Assembly: GCA_036172665.1 (NCBI GenBank)
Contig: JAYKNF010000027.1
Location: 434,001-498,000 of the forward strand
From: Prosopocoilus inquinatus
Taxonomy: Eukaryota; Arthropoda; Insecta; Coleoptera; Lucanidae
DNA length: 64,000 nt
Reading direction: 5' to 3'
Made by a program: the position numbers and the translations under genes. This document shows positions 52,430 through 63,088 of the stretch, piece by piece. How positions within the stretch are numbered: position 1 is the stretch's first letter; each line of letters begins with the position of its first letter. Under the pieces are notes generated by a model that had not been told where the DNA came from, did no database searches, and saw only the letters and a list, made by a program, of their open reading frames with translations.

Positions 52430-52449
52430 GATACATCACAGGAACAACG

Positions 52450-52898
52450 CTAATGCTTGTTGTTTCGTTCAAAACTATTTCCAGCTTCTGCTGCGTCCGA
52501 AAACGTCGTATCTCAACGTCAGAGTTACTGGAGTCCATCGAAACGCCAAATAACATGATAGATGAGTAAGGATCGATTAGATACATCACAGGAACAACGC
52601 TAATGCGTGTTGTTTCGTTTAAAACTATTTCCAGCTTCTGCTGCGTCCGAAAACGTCGTATCTCACATCAGAGTTACTGGAGTCCATCGAAACGTCAAAT
52701 AACATGATAGATGAGTAAGGATCGATTAGATACATCACAGGAACAACGCTAATGCGTGTTGTTTCGTTCAAAACTATTTCCAGCTTCTGCTGCGTCCGAA
52801 AACGTCGTATCTCAACGTCAGAGTTACTGGAGTCCATCGAAACGCCAAATAACATGATAGATGAATAAGGATCGATTAGATACATCACAGGAACAACG
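52450..52898 (+). repeat. Two 150-bp monomers flanking a normal unit
   Basis: Units at 52450 and 52749 each read ATCTCAACGTCAGAG, one base longer than ATCTCACATCAGAG. They lie 299 bp apart, with a standard unit at 52600 between them, so they look like a duplicated dimer. Confidence 0.92.
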
Positions 52899-52913
52899 CT
52901 AATGCGTGTTGTT

Positions 52914-53628
52914 TCGTTTAAAACTATTTCCAGCTTCTGCTGCGTCCGAGAACTTCGTATCTCACATCAGGGTTACTGGAGTCCATCCAAACGTCAAATG
53001 ACATGATAGATAAGTAAGGATCGATTAGATACATCACAGGAACAACGCTAATGCGTGTTGTTTCGTTTAAAACTATTTCTAGCTTCAGATGCGTCCGAGA
53101 ACTTCGTATCTCACATCAAAGTTACTGGAGTCCATCAAAACGCCAAATAACATGATAGATGAGTAAGGATCGATTAGATACATCACAGGAACAACGCTAA
53201 TGCGTGTTGTTTCGTTTAAAACTATTTCCAGCTTCTGCTGCGTCCGAGAACTTCATATCTCACGTCAGGGTTACTGGAGTCCATCCAAACTTCAAATAAC
53301 ATGATAGATAAGTAAGGATCGATTAGATACATCACAGGAACAACGCTAATGGGTGTTGTTTCGTTTAAAACTATTTCTAGCTTCAGCTGCGTCCGAGAAC
53401 TTCGTAAATCACATCAAAGTTACTGGAGTCCATCGAAACGCCAAATAACATGACAGATGAGTAAGGGTCGATTAGATACATCACAGGAACAACGCTAATG
53501 CGTGTTGTTTCGTTTAAAACTATTTCCAGCCTCTGCTGCGTCCGAGAACATTGTATCTCACATCAGAGTTACTGGAGTCCGTCCAAACGTCAAATAACAT
53601 GATAGATGAGTAAGGATCGATTAGATAC
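52914..53628 (+). repeat. 775-bp block, copy 3 of 3 (extends into 50084-50200)
   Basis: Matches 49486-50200 at 3,428 bp, including the CCTCTGCTGCG/GAACATTG monomer (50101 and 53529). Differences include GGGTGTTG near 53350 and AAGGGTCG near 53465. Confidence 0.9.
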
Positions 53629-54060
53629 ATCACAGGAACAATGCTAATACGTGTTGTTTCGTTTAAAACTATTTCCAGCTTCTGCTGCGTCCGAAAACGT
53701 CGTATCTCACATCAGAGTTACTGGAGTCCATCGAAACGTCAAATAACATGATAGATAAGTAAGGATCGATTAGATACAGCACAGGGACAACGCTAATACG
53801 TGTTGTTTCGTTTAAAACTATTTCCAGCTCCTGCTGCGTCCAAAAACTTTGTATCTCACATCAGACTTACTGGAGTCAATCCAAACGTCAAATAACATGT
53901 TAGATAAGTAAGGATCGTTTAGATACATCACAGGAACAACGCTAATACGTGTTGTTTCGTTTAAAACTATTTCCAGCTTCTGCTGCGTCCGAAAACGTCG
54001 TATCTCACATCAGAGTTACTGGAGTCCATCGAAACGTCAAATAACATGATAGATAAGTAA

Positions 54061-54546
54061 GGATCGATTAGATACATCACAGGAACAACGCTGATGCGTG
54101 TTGTTTCGTTTAAAACTATATCCGGCTTCTGCTGCGTCCGAAAACGTCGTATCTCACATCAGAGCTACTGGAGTCCATCGAAACGCCAAAAACATGATAG
54201 ATGAGTAAGGATCGATTAGATACATCACAGGAACAACGCTAATATGTGTTGTTTCGTTCAAAACTATTTCCAGCTCCTGCTGAGTCAGAGAAATTCGTAT
54301 CTCACTTCCGAGATACTGGAGTCCGTTGAAACCTCAAATAACATGATAGATAAGTAAGAATCGATTAGATACATCACAGGAACAGCGCTAGCACGTGTTG
54401 TTACGTCCAAAATTATTTCCAGCTTCTGCTGCGTCCGAGAACTTCGTATCTCACTTCGGAGTTACTGGAGTCCGTTGAAACGTCAAGTGACATGATAGAT
54501 AAGTAAGGATCGATTAGATACATCACAGGAACAACGCTAATACGTG
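54061..54546 (+). repeat. Partial copy of the right part of the transition segment
   Basis: Matches 51080-51565 (offset 2,981 bp) and 55401-55886 (offset 1,340 bp): TATATCCGGC, GCCAAAAACATG, GCTGAGTCAGAG, AACAGCGCTAGCACG. One change is GTCAAGTGAC near 54484. Confidence 0.9.
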
Positions 54547-54644
54547 TTGTTTCGTTTAAAACTATTTCCAGCTCCTGCTGCGTCCAAAAACTTTGTATCT
54601 CACATCAGACGTACTGGAGTCAATCCAAACGTCAAATAACATGT

Positions 54645-55886
54645 TAGATAAGTAAGGATCGTTTAGATACATCACAGGAACAACGCTAATACGTGTTGTT
54701 TCGTTCAAAACTATTTCCAGCCTCTGCTGCGTCCGAGAACTTTGTATCTCACATCAGAGTTACTGGAGTCCGTCCAAACGCCAAATAACATGATAGATGA
54801 GTAAGGATCGATTAGATACATCACAGGAACAACGCTGATACGTGTTGTTTCGTTCAAAACTATTTCCAGCTTCTGCGCCGTCCAAAAACTTTGTATCTCA
54901 CATCAGAGTTACTGGAGTCCATCCAAACGTCAAATAACATGATAGATAAGTAAGGATCGATTAGATACATCACAGGAACAACGCTAGTGCGTGTTGTTTC
55001 GTTTAAAACTATTTCCAGCTTCTGCTGCGTCCGAAAATTTCGTTTCTCACATTAGAGTTACTGGAGTCCATCGAAACGTCAAATAACATGATAGAAGAGT
55101 AAAGATCGATTAGATACATCACAGGAACAACGCTAATACGTGTTGTCTCGGCCAAAACTATTTCCAGCTTCTGCTGCGTCCGAGAACTTCGTATTTCACA
55201 TCAGGGATACTGGAGTCCACCGTAACGTCAAATAACATGATAGATAAGTAAGGATCGATTAGATACATCACAGGAAAAACGCTAGCACGTGTTGTTACGT
55301 TCAAAATTATTTCCAGCTTCTGCTGCGTCCGAGAACTTCGTATCTCACATCAGAGTTACTGGAGTCCATCGTAACGTCAAATAACATGATAGATGAGTAA
55401 GGATCGATTAGATACATCACAGGAACAACGCTGATGCGTGTTGTTTCGTTTAAAACTATATCCGGCTTCTGCTGCGTCCGAAAACGTCGTATCTCACATC
55501 AGAGCTACTGGAGTCCATCGAAACGCCAAAAACATGATAGATGAGTAAGGATCGATTAGATACATCACAGGAACAACGCTAATATGTGTTGTTTCGTTCA
55601 AAACTATTTCCAGCTCCTGCTGAGTCAGAGAAATTCGTATCTCACTTCCGAGATACTGGAGTCCGTTGAAACCTCAAATAACATGATAGATAAGTAAGAA
55701 TCGATTAGATACATCACAGGAACAGCGCTAGCACGTGTTGTTACGTCCAAAATTATTTCCAGCTTCTGCTGCGTCCGAGAACTTCGTATCTCACTTCGGA
55801 GTTACTGGAGTCCGTTGAAACGTCAAATGACATGATAGATAAGTAAGGATCGATTAGATACATCACAGGAACAACGCTAATACGTG
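54645..55886 (+). repeat. 1.24-kb transition segment, copy 2 (offset 4,321 bp)
   Basis: Near-identical to 50324-51565. Differences noticed: CTGCGCCG for CTGCGGCG, GAGTTACTGG for GAGATACTGG, and GATAGATG for GATAAATG. It shares the one-base deletion (unit at 55431). Confidence 0.92.
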
Positions 55887-57961
55887 CTGTTTCGTTCAAA
55901 ACTGTTTCCAACTAATGCTGAGTCCGAGAACGACGTATCTCACATCAGTGTTACTGGATTCCGTGGAAACGTCAAATAACATAGTAGATAAGTAAGGATA
56001 GATTAGATACATCACAGGAACAACGCTAATACGTGTTATTTCGTTCAAAACTATTTCCAGCTCCTGCTGAGTCCGAGAACTTCGTATCTCAATTCAGAGT
56101 TACTGAAGTCCGTTGAAACGTCAAATAACATGATAGATAAGTAAGGATCGATTAGATACATCACAGGAACAACTTTAGTACGTGTTATTTCGTTCAAAAC
56201 TATTTCCAGCTCCTGCTGAGTTCGAGAACTTCGTATCTCACATCAGAGTTACTGGAGTCCATCGTAACGTCAAATAACATGATAGATAAATAAGAATCGA
56301 TTAGAAACATCATAAGAACAACGCTAATACGTGTTGTTTCGTTCAAAACTATTTCCAGCTCCTGCTGAGTCCGAGAACTTCGTATCTCACTTCCGAGTTA
56401 CTGGAGTCCGTTGAAACGTCAATTGACATGATAGATAAGTAAGGATCGATTATATACATCACAGGAACAACGCTAATACGTGTTGTTTCGCTCAAAACTA
56501 TTTCCAGCTCCTGCTGAGTCCGCGAACTTCGTATCTCACATCAGAGATACTGGAGTCCATCGTAACGTCAAATAACATGATGGATAAGTAAGGATCGATT
56601 AGATACATCATAGGAACAACGCTAATACGTGTTGTTTCGTTCAAAACTATTTCAAGCTCCTGCTGAGTCCGAGAACATCGTATCTCACATAGAGTTACTG
56701 GAGTCCATCGTAACGTCAAATAACATGATAGATAAGTAAGGATCGATTAGATAGATCACAGGAACAACGCTAATACGTGTTGTTTCGTTCAAAACTATTT
56801 CCAGCTCCTGCTGAGTCCGAGAACATCGTATCTCACTTCCGAGTTACTGGAGTCCGTTGAAACCTCAAATGACATGATAGATAAGTAAGGATCGATTAGA
56901 TACATCACAGGAACAACGCTAGCACGTGTTATTTCGTTCAAAACTATTTCCAGCTCCTGCTGAGTCCGAGAACGTCGTATCTCACATCAGTGTTACTGGA
57001 TTCCGTGGAAACGTCAAATAACATAGTAGATAAGTAAGGATAGATTAGATACATCACAGGAACAACGCTAATACGTGTTATTTCGTTCAAAACTATTTCC
57101 AGCTCCTGCTGAGTCCGAGAACTTCGTGTCTCAATTCAGAGTTACTGAAGTCCGTTGAAACGTCAAGTAACATGATAGATAAGTAAGGATCGATTAGATA
57201 CATCACAGGAACAACGCTAATACGTGTTGTTTCGTTCAAAACAATTTCCAGCTCCTGCTGAGTAAGAGAACTTCGTATCTCACATCAGAGATACTGGAGT
57301 CCATCGTAACGTCAAATAACATGATAGATAAGTAAGGATCGATTAGATACATCATAGGAACAACGCTAATACGTGTTGTTTCGTTCAAAACTATTTCCAG
57401 CTCCTGCTGAGTCCGAAAACTTCGTATCTCACATCAGTGTTCCTGGATTCCGTGGAAACGTCAAATAATATAGTAGATAAGTAAGGATCGATTATATACA
57501 TCACAGGAACAACGCTAATACGTGTTGTTTCGTTCAAAATTATTTCCAGCTTCTGCTGTGTCCGAAAACTTCGTATCTCACATCAGAGTTACTGGAGTCC
57601 ATCGTAACGTCAAATAACATGATAGATAAATAAGGATCGATTAGAGACATCATATGAACAACGCTAATACGTGTTGTTTCGTTCAAAACTATTTCCAGCT
57701 TCTGCTGCGTCCGAAAACTTCGTATCTCACATCAGTGTTACTGAATTCCGTGGAAACGTCAAATAACATAGTAGATAAGTAAGGATCGATTAGATACATC
57801 ACTGGAACAACGCTAATACGTGTTGTTTCGTTCAGAAGTATTTCCAGCTTCTGCTGCGTCCGAAAACTTCGTATCTCACATCAGTGTTACTGGATTCCGT
57901 GGAAACGTCAAATAACATAGTAGATAAGTAAGGATCGATGAGATACATCACAGGAACAACG
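55887..57961 (+). repeat. Right-hand subfamily zone begins
   Basis: Nearly every monomer now carries TTCAAAAC, CTCCTGCTGAGTCC or a close form, CCATCGTAACG, CCGTTGAAAC or CCGTGGAAAC, and GATAAGTAAGG instead of GATGAGTAAGG. The 148-bp unit is at 56622. 57030-57515 is repeated at 60239-60724 (offset 3,209 bp). Confidence 0.88.
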
Positions 57962-58041
57962 CTAATAGTTATTGTTTCGTTCAAAACTATTTCCAGCTTC
58001 AGCTGCGTCCGAAAACTTCGTATCTCACATCAAGAACAACG
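57962..58041 (+). repeat. 80-bp truncated monomer, copy 1
   Basis: The unit runs to CACATCA (monomer position about 71) and jumps to AGAACAACG at the end of a unit, losing 69 bp. ACATCA occurs twice per monomer (66-71 and 133-138), which fits a deletion at a short direct repeat plus a small loss. Confidence 0.93.
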
Positions 58042-59031
58042 CTAATACGTATTGTTTCGTTCAAAACTATTTCCAACTTCAGCTGCGTCCGAAAACTTCT
58101 TATCTCACATCAGAGATACTGGAGTCCATCGTAACGTCAAATGACATGATAGATAAGTAAGGATCGATTAGATATATCACAGGAACAACGCTAATACGTG
58201 TTGTTTCGTTCATAACTATTTCCAGCTTCTGCTGCGTCCGAAAACTTCGTATCTCACATCAGTGTTACTGGATTCCGTGGAAACGTCAAATAATATAGTA
58301 GATAAGTAAGGATCGATTAGATACATCACAGGAACAACGCTTATACTTATTGTTTCGTTCAAAATTATTTTCAGCTTCACCTGCGTCCGATAACTGCGTA
58401 TCTCACATCAGAGTAACTGGAGTCCATCGTAACGTCAAATAACATGATAGATAAATAGGGATCGATTAGATACATCACAGGAACAACGCTAATACGTGTT
58501 GTTTCGTTCAAAATTATTTCCAGCTTCTGCTGTGTCCGAAAACTTCGTCTCTCACATCAGAGTTACTGGAGTCCATCGTATAGTCAAATAACATGATAGA
58601 TAAGTAAGGATCGATTAGATACATCACAATAACAACGCTAATAGGTTTTATTTATTTCAAGACTATTTCCAGCTAATGCTGAGTCCGAGAACTTCGTATC
58701 TCACATCAGAGTTACTGGAGCCCATCGTAACGTCAAGTAACATAGTAGATAAGTAAGGATCGATTAGATACATCACAGGAACAAGGCTAATACGTGTTGT
58801 TTCGTTCATAACTATTTCCAGCTTCTGCTGAGTCCGAAAGCTTCGTATCTCACATCAGAGCGACTGGAGTTAATCGTAACGTCAAATAACATGATAGATA
58901 AGTAAGGATCGATTAGATACATCACAGGAACAACGCTAATACGTGCTGCTTCGTTCATAACTATTTAAAGCTTCTGCTGCGTCCGAGAACTTCGTATCTC
59001 ACATCAGAGTTACTGGAGTCCATCGTAACGT
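57970..59031 (+). repeat. 1.06-kb segment, copy 1 (offset 2,762 bp)
   Basis: Includes the 80-bp stub, CTTATACTTATTG, TTCACCTGCG, TATAGTCAAATAAC, GAAAGCTTCG with GAGCGACTGG, and ATTTAAAGCTTCTG. Copy 2 is 60732-61793; the similarity ends at CGTAACGTTAAATAAC versus CGTAACGGCAAGTAAC. Confidence 0.93.
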
Positions 59032-60723
59032 TAAATAACATAGTAGATAAGTAGGGGTCGATTAGATACATCACAGGAACAACGCTAATAGGTGTTGTTT
59101 CGTTCAAAACTATTTCCAGCTTCTGCTGCGTCCGAGAACTTCGTATTTCACATCAGGGATACTGGAGTCCATCGTAGCGTCAAATAACATGATAGATAAG
59201 TAAGGATCGATTAGATACATCACAGGAACAACGCTAATACGTGTTGTCTCGGCCAAAACTATTTCCAGCTTCTGCTGCGTCCGAGAATTTCGTATTTCAC
59301 ATCAGGGATACTGGAGTCCATCGTAACGTCAAATAACATGATAGATAAGTAAGGATCGATTAGATACATCACAGGAAAAACGCTAGCACGTGTTGTTACG
59401 TTCAAAATTATTTCCAGCTTCTGCTGCGTCCGAGAACTTCGTATCTCACTTCGGAGTTACTGGAGTCCGTTGAAACGTCAAATGACATGATAGATAAGTA
59501 AGGATCGATTAGATACATCACAGGAACAACGCTAATACGTGTTGTTTCGTTCAAAACTATTTCCAGCTCCTGCTGAGTCCGAGAACGTCGTATCTCACAT
59601 CAGTGTTACTGGATTCCGTGGAAACGTCAAATAACATAGTAGATAAGTAAGGATAGATTAGATACATCACAGGAACAACGCTAATACGTGTTATTTCGTT
59701 CAAAACTATTTCCAGCTCCTGCTTAGTCCGAGAACTTCGTATCTCAATTCAGAGTTACTGGAGTCCATCGTAACGGCAAGTAACATGTTAGATAATTAAG
59801 GATCGATTAGATACATCACAGGAACAACGCTAATATGTGTTGTTTCGTTCAAAACTATTTCCAGCTTCTGCTGCGTCCAAAAAATTCGTATCTCACATCA
59901 GAGTTACTGGAGTCCATCGTAACGTCAAATAACATGATAGATAAGTAAGGATCGATTAGATAGATCACAGGAACAACGCTAATACGTGTTGTTTCGTTCA
60001 AAACTATTTCAAGCTCCTGCTGAGTCCGAGAACATCGTATCTCACATCAGAGTTACTGGAGTCCATCGTAACGTCAAATAACATGATAGATAAGTAAGGA
60101 TCGATTAGATAGATCACAGGAACAACGCTAATACGTGTTGTTTCGTTCAAAACTATTTCCAGCTCCTGCTGAGTCCGAGAACTTCGTATCTCACTTCCGA
60201 GTTACTGGAGTCCGTTGAAACCTCAAATGACATGATAGATAAGTAAGGATAGATTAGATACATCACAGGAACAACGCTAATACGTGTTATTTCGTTCAAA
60301 ACTATTTCCAGCTCCTGCTGAGTCCGAGAACTTCGTATCTCAATTCAGAGTTACTGAAGTCCGTTGAAACGTCAAGTAACATGATAGATAAGTAAGGATC
60401 GATTAGATACATCACAGGAACAACGCTAATACGTGCTGTTTCGTTCAAAACTATTTCCAGCTCCTGCTGAGTAAGAGAACTTCGTATCTCACATCAGAGA
60501 TACTGGAGTCCATCGTAACGTCAAATAACATGATAGATAAGTAAGGATCGATTAGATACATCATAGGAACAACGCTAATACGTGTTGTTTCGTTCAAAAC
60601 TATTTCCAGCTCCTGCTGAGTCCGAAAACTTCGTATCTCACATCAGTGTTCCTGGATTCCGTGGAAACGTCAAATAATATAGTAGATAAGTATAGATCGA
60701 TTATATAGATCACAGGAACAACG
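59032..60723 (+). repeat. Right-zone satellite between duplicates
   Basis: 59100-59420 re-uses transition-zone monomers (GTCTCGGCC at about 59247, GCTAGCACG with TTACGTTC at about 59392). The monomer at 59830 (TATGTG with CCAAAAAATTCG) recurs at 61847, 2,017 bp on. No gene is seen. Confidence 0.85.
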
Positions 60724-60803
60724 CTTATACGTATTGTTTCGTTCAAAATTATTTCCAGCTTCAGCTGCGTCCGAAAACTTCGTATCTCACATCAAGAACA
60801 ACG
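60724..60803 (+). repeat. 80-bp truncated monomer, copy 2
   Basis: Same deletion as 57962 at exactly 2,762 bp; opens CTTATACG instead of CTAATAGT. Confidence 0.93.
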
Positions 60804-61793
60804 CTAATACGTATTGTTTCGTTCAAAACTATTTCCAACTTCAGCTGCGTCTGAAAACTTCTTATCTCACATCAGAGATACTGGAGTCCATCGTAACGTC
60901 AAATGACATGATAGATAAGTAAGGATCGATTAGATACATCACAGGAACAACGCTAATACGTGTTGCTTCGTTCATAACTATTTCCAGCTTCTGCTGCGTC
61001 CGAAAACTTCGTATCTCACATCAGTGTTACTGGATTCCGTGGAAACGTCAAATAATATAGTAGATAAGTAAGGATCGATTAGATACATCACAGGAACAAC
61101 GCTTATACTTATTGTTTCGTTCAAAATTATTTTCAGCTTCACCTGCGTCCGATAACTTCGTATCTCACATCAGAGTAACTGGAGTCCATCGTAACGTCAA
61201 ATAACATGATAGATAAATAGGGATCGATTAGATACATCACAGGAACAACGCTAATACGTGTTGTTTCGTTCAAAACTATTTCCAGCTTCTGCTGTGTCCG
61301 AAAACTTCGTCTCTCACATCAGAGTTACTGGAGTCCATCGTATAGTCAAATAACATGATAGATAAGTAAGGATCGATTAGATACATCACAATAACAACGC
61401 TAATAGGTGTTATTTAGTTCAAGACTATTTCCAGCTCCTGCTGAGTCCGAGAACTTCGTATCTCACATCAGAGTTACTGGAGTCCATCGTAACGTCAAGT
61501 AACACAGTAGATAAGTAAGGATCGATTAGATACATCACAGGAACAAGGCTAATACGTGTTGTTTCGTTCATAACTATTTCCAGCTTCTGCTGAGTCCGAA
61601 AGCTTCGTATCTCACATCAGAGCGACTGGAGTTAATCGTAACGTCAAATAACATGATAGATAAGTAAGGATCGATTAGATACATCACAGGAACAACGCTA
61701 ATACGTGCTGTTTCGTTCATAACTATTTAAAGCTTCTGCTGCGTCCGAGAACTTCGTATCTCACATCAGAGTTACTGGAGTCCATCGTAACGG
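60732..61793 (+). repeat. 1.06-kb segment, copy 2 (offset 2,762 bp)
   Basis: Matches 57970-59031 with several substitutions (TAACTTCG for TAACTGCG; GGTGTTATTTAG for GGTTTTATTTAT). To the left, homology resumes at a 3,209-bp offset, so three monomers (447 bp) present near 57516-57962 are missing here. Confidence 0.93.
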
Positions 61794-62442
61794 CAAGTAA
61801 CATGTTAGATAAGTAAGGATCGATTAGATACATCACAGGAACAACGCTAATATGTGTTGTTTCGTTCAAAACTATTTCCAGCTTCTGCTGCGTCCAAAAA
61901 ATTCGTATCTCACATCAGAGTTACTGGAGTCCATCGTAACGTCAAATAACATGACAGATAAGTAAGGATCGATTAGATACATCACAGGAACAACGCTAAT
62001 ACGTGTTGTTTCGTTCAAAACTATTTCCAGCTCCTGCTGAGTCCAAGAACTTCGTATCTCACTTCCGAGTTACTGGAGTCCGTTGAAACCTCAAATGACA
62101 TGATAGATAATTAAGGATCGATTAGATACATCACAGGAACAACGCTAATACGTGTTGTTTCGTTCAAAACTATTTCCAGCTCCTGCTGAGTCCGAGAACT
62201 TCGTATCTCACTTCCGAGTTACTGGAGTCCGTTGAAACGTCAAATGACATGATAGATAAGTAAGGATCGATTAGATACATCACAGGAACAACGCTAATAC
62301 GTGTTGTTTCGTTCAAAACTATTTCCAGCTCCTGCTGAGTCCGAGAACTTCGTATCTCACATCAGAGATACTGGAGTCCATCGTAACGTCAAATAACATG
62401 ATAGATAAGTAAGGATCGATTAGATACATCACAGGAACAACG
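61794..62442 (+). repeat. Right-zone satellite
   Basis: Standard units of the GCTGAGTCC type, with CACTTCCGAG and CCGTTGAAAC in two neighbours (61996 and 62145). Nothing else is seen. Confidence 0.85.
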
Positions 62443-62765
62443 CTAATATGTGTTGTTTCGTTCAAAACTATTACGTGTTATTTCGTTCAAAACTATTTCC
62501 AGCTCTTGCTGAGTCCGAGAACGTCGTATCTCACATCAGTATTACTGGAGTCCATCGTAACGTCAAATAACATGATAGATAAGTAAGGATCGATTAGATA
62601 CATCACAGGAACAACGCTAGCACGTGTTGTTACGTTCAAAATTATTTCCAGCTTCTGCTGCGTCCGAGAACTTCGTATCTCACATCAGAGTTACTGGAGT
62701 CCATCGTAACGGAAAGTAACATGTTAGATAAGTAAGGATCGATTAGATACATCATGGGAACAACG
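62443..62765 (+). repeat. 323-bp tandem duplication, copy 1
   Basis: A 25-bp stub (62443-62467) plus two full monomers (CTCTTGCTGAG with CATCAGTATTAC; GCTAGCACG with TTACGTTC). In the stub, CTAATATGTG to CAAAA is joined to CTATTACGTG. Confidence 0.94.
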
Positions 62766-63088
62766 CTAATATGTGTTGTTTCGTTCAAAACTATTACGTG
62801 TTATTTCGTTCAAAACTATTTCCAGCTCTTGCTGAGTCCGAGAACGTCGTATCTCACATCAGTATTACTGGAGTCCATCGTAACGTCAAATAACATGATA
62901 TATAAGTAAGGATCGATTAGATACATCACAGGAACAACGCTAGCACGTGTTGTTACGTTCAAAATTATTTCCAGCTTCTGCTGCGTCCGAGAACTTCGTA
63001 TCTCACATCAGAGTTACTGGAGTCCATCGTAACGGCAAGTAACATGTTAGATAAGTAAGGATCGATTAGATACATCATGGGAACAACG
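62766..63088 (+). repeat. 323-bp tandem duplication, copy 2
   Basis: Repeats 62443-62765 immediately, with its own 25-bp stub at 62766-62790. Differences: GATATATAAG for GATAGATAAG and GGCAAGTAAC for GGAAAGTAAC. Confidence 0.94.

Noticed and set aside
57972..58160. 62-residue forward open frame, recurring at 60734-60922
   Set aside because: It exists only because the 80-bp stub shifts the frame between two monomers, and its second copy is part of the 2,762-bp duplication. No independent sign of coding.
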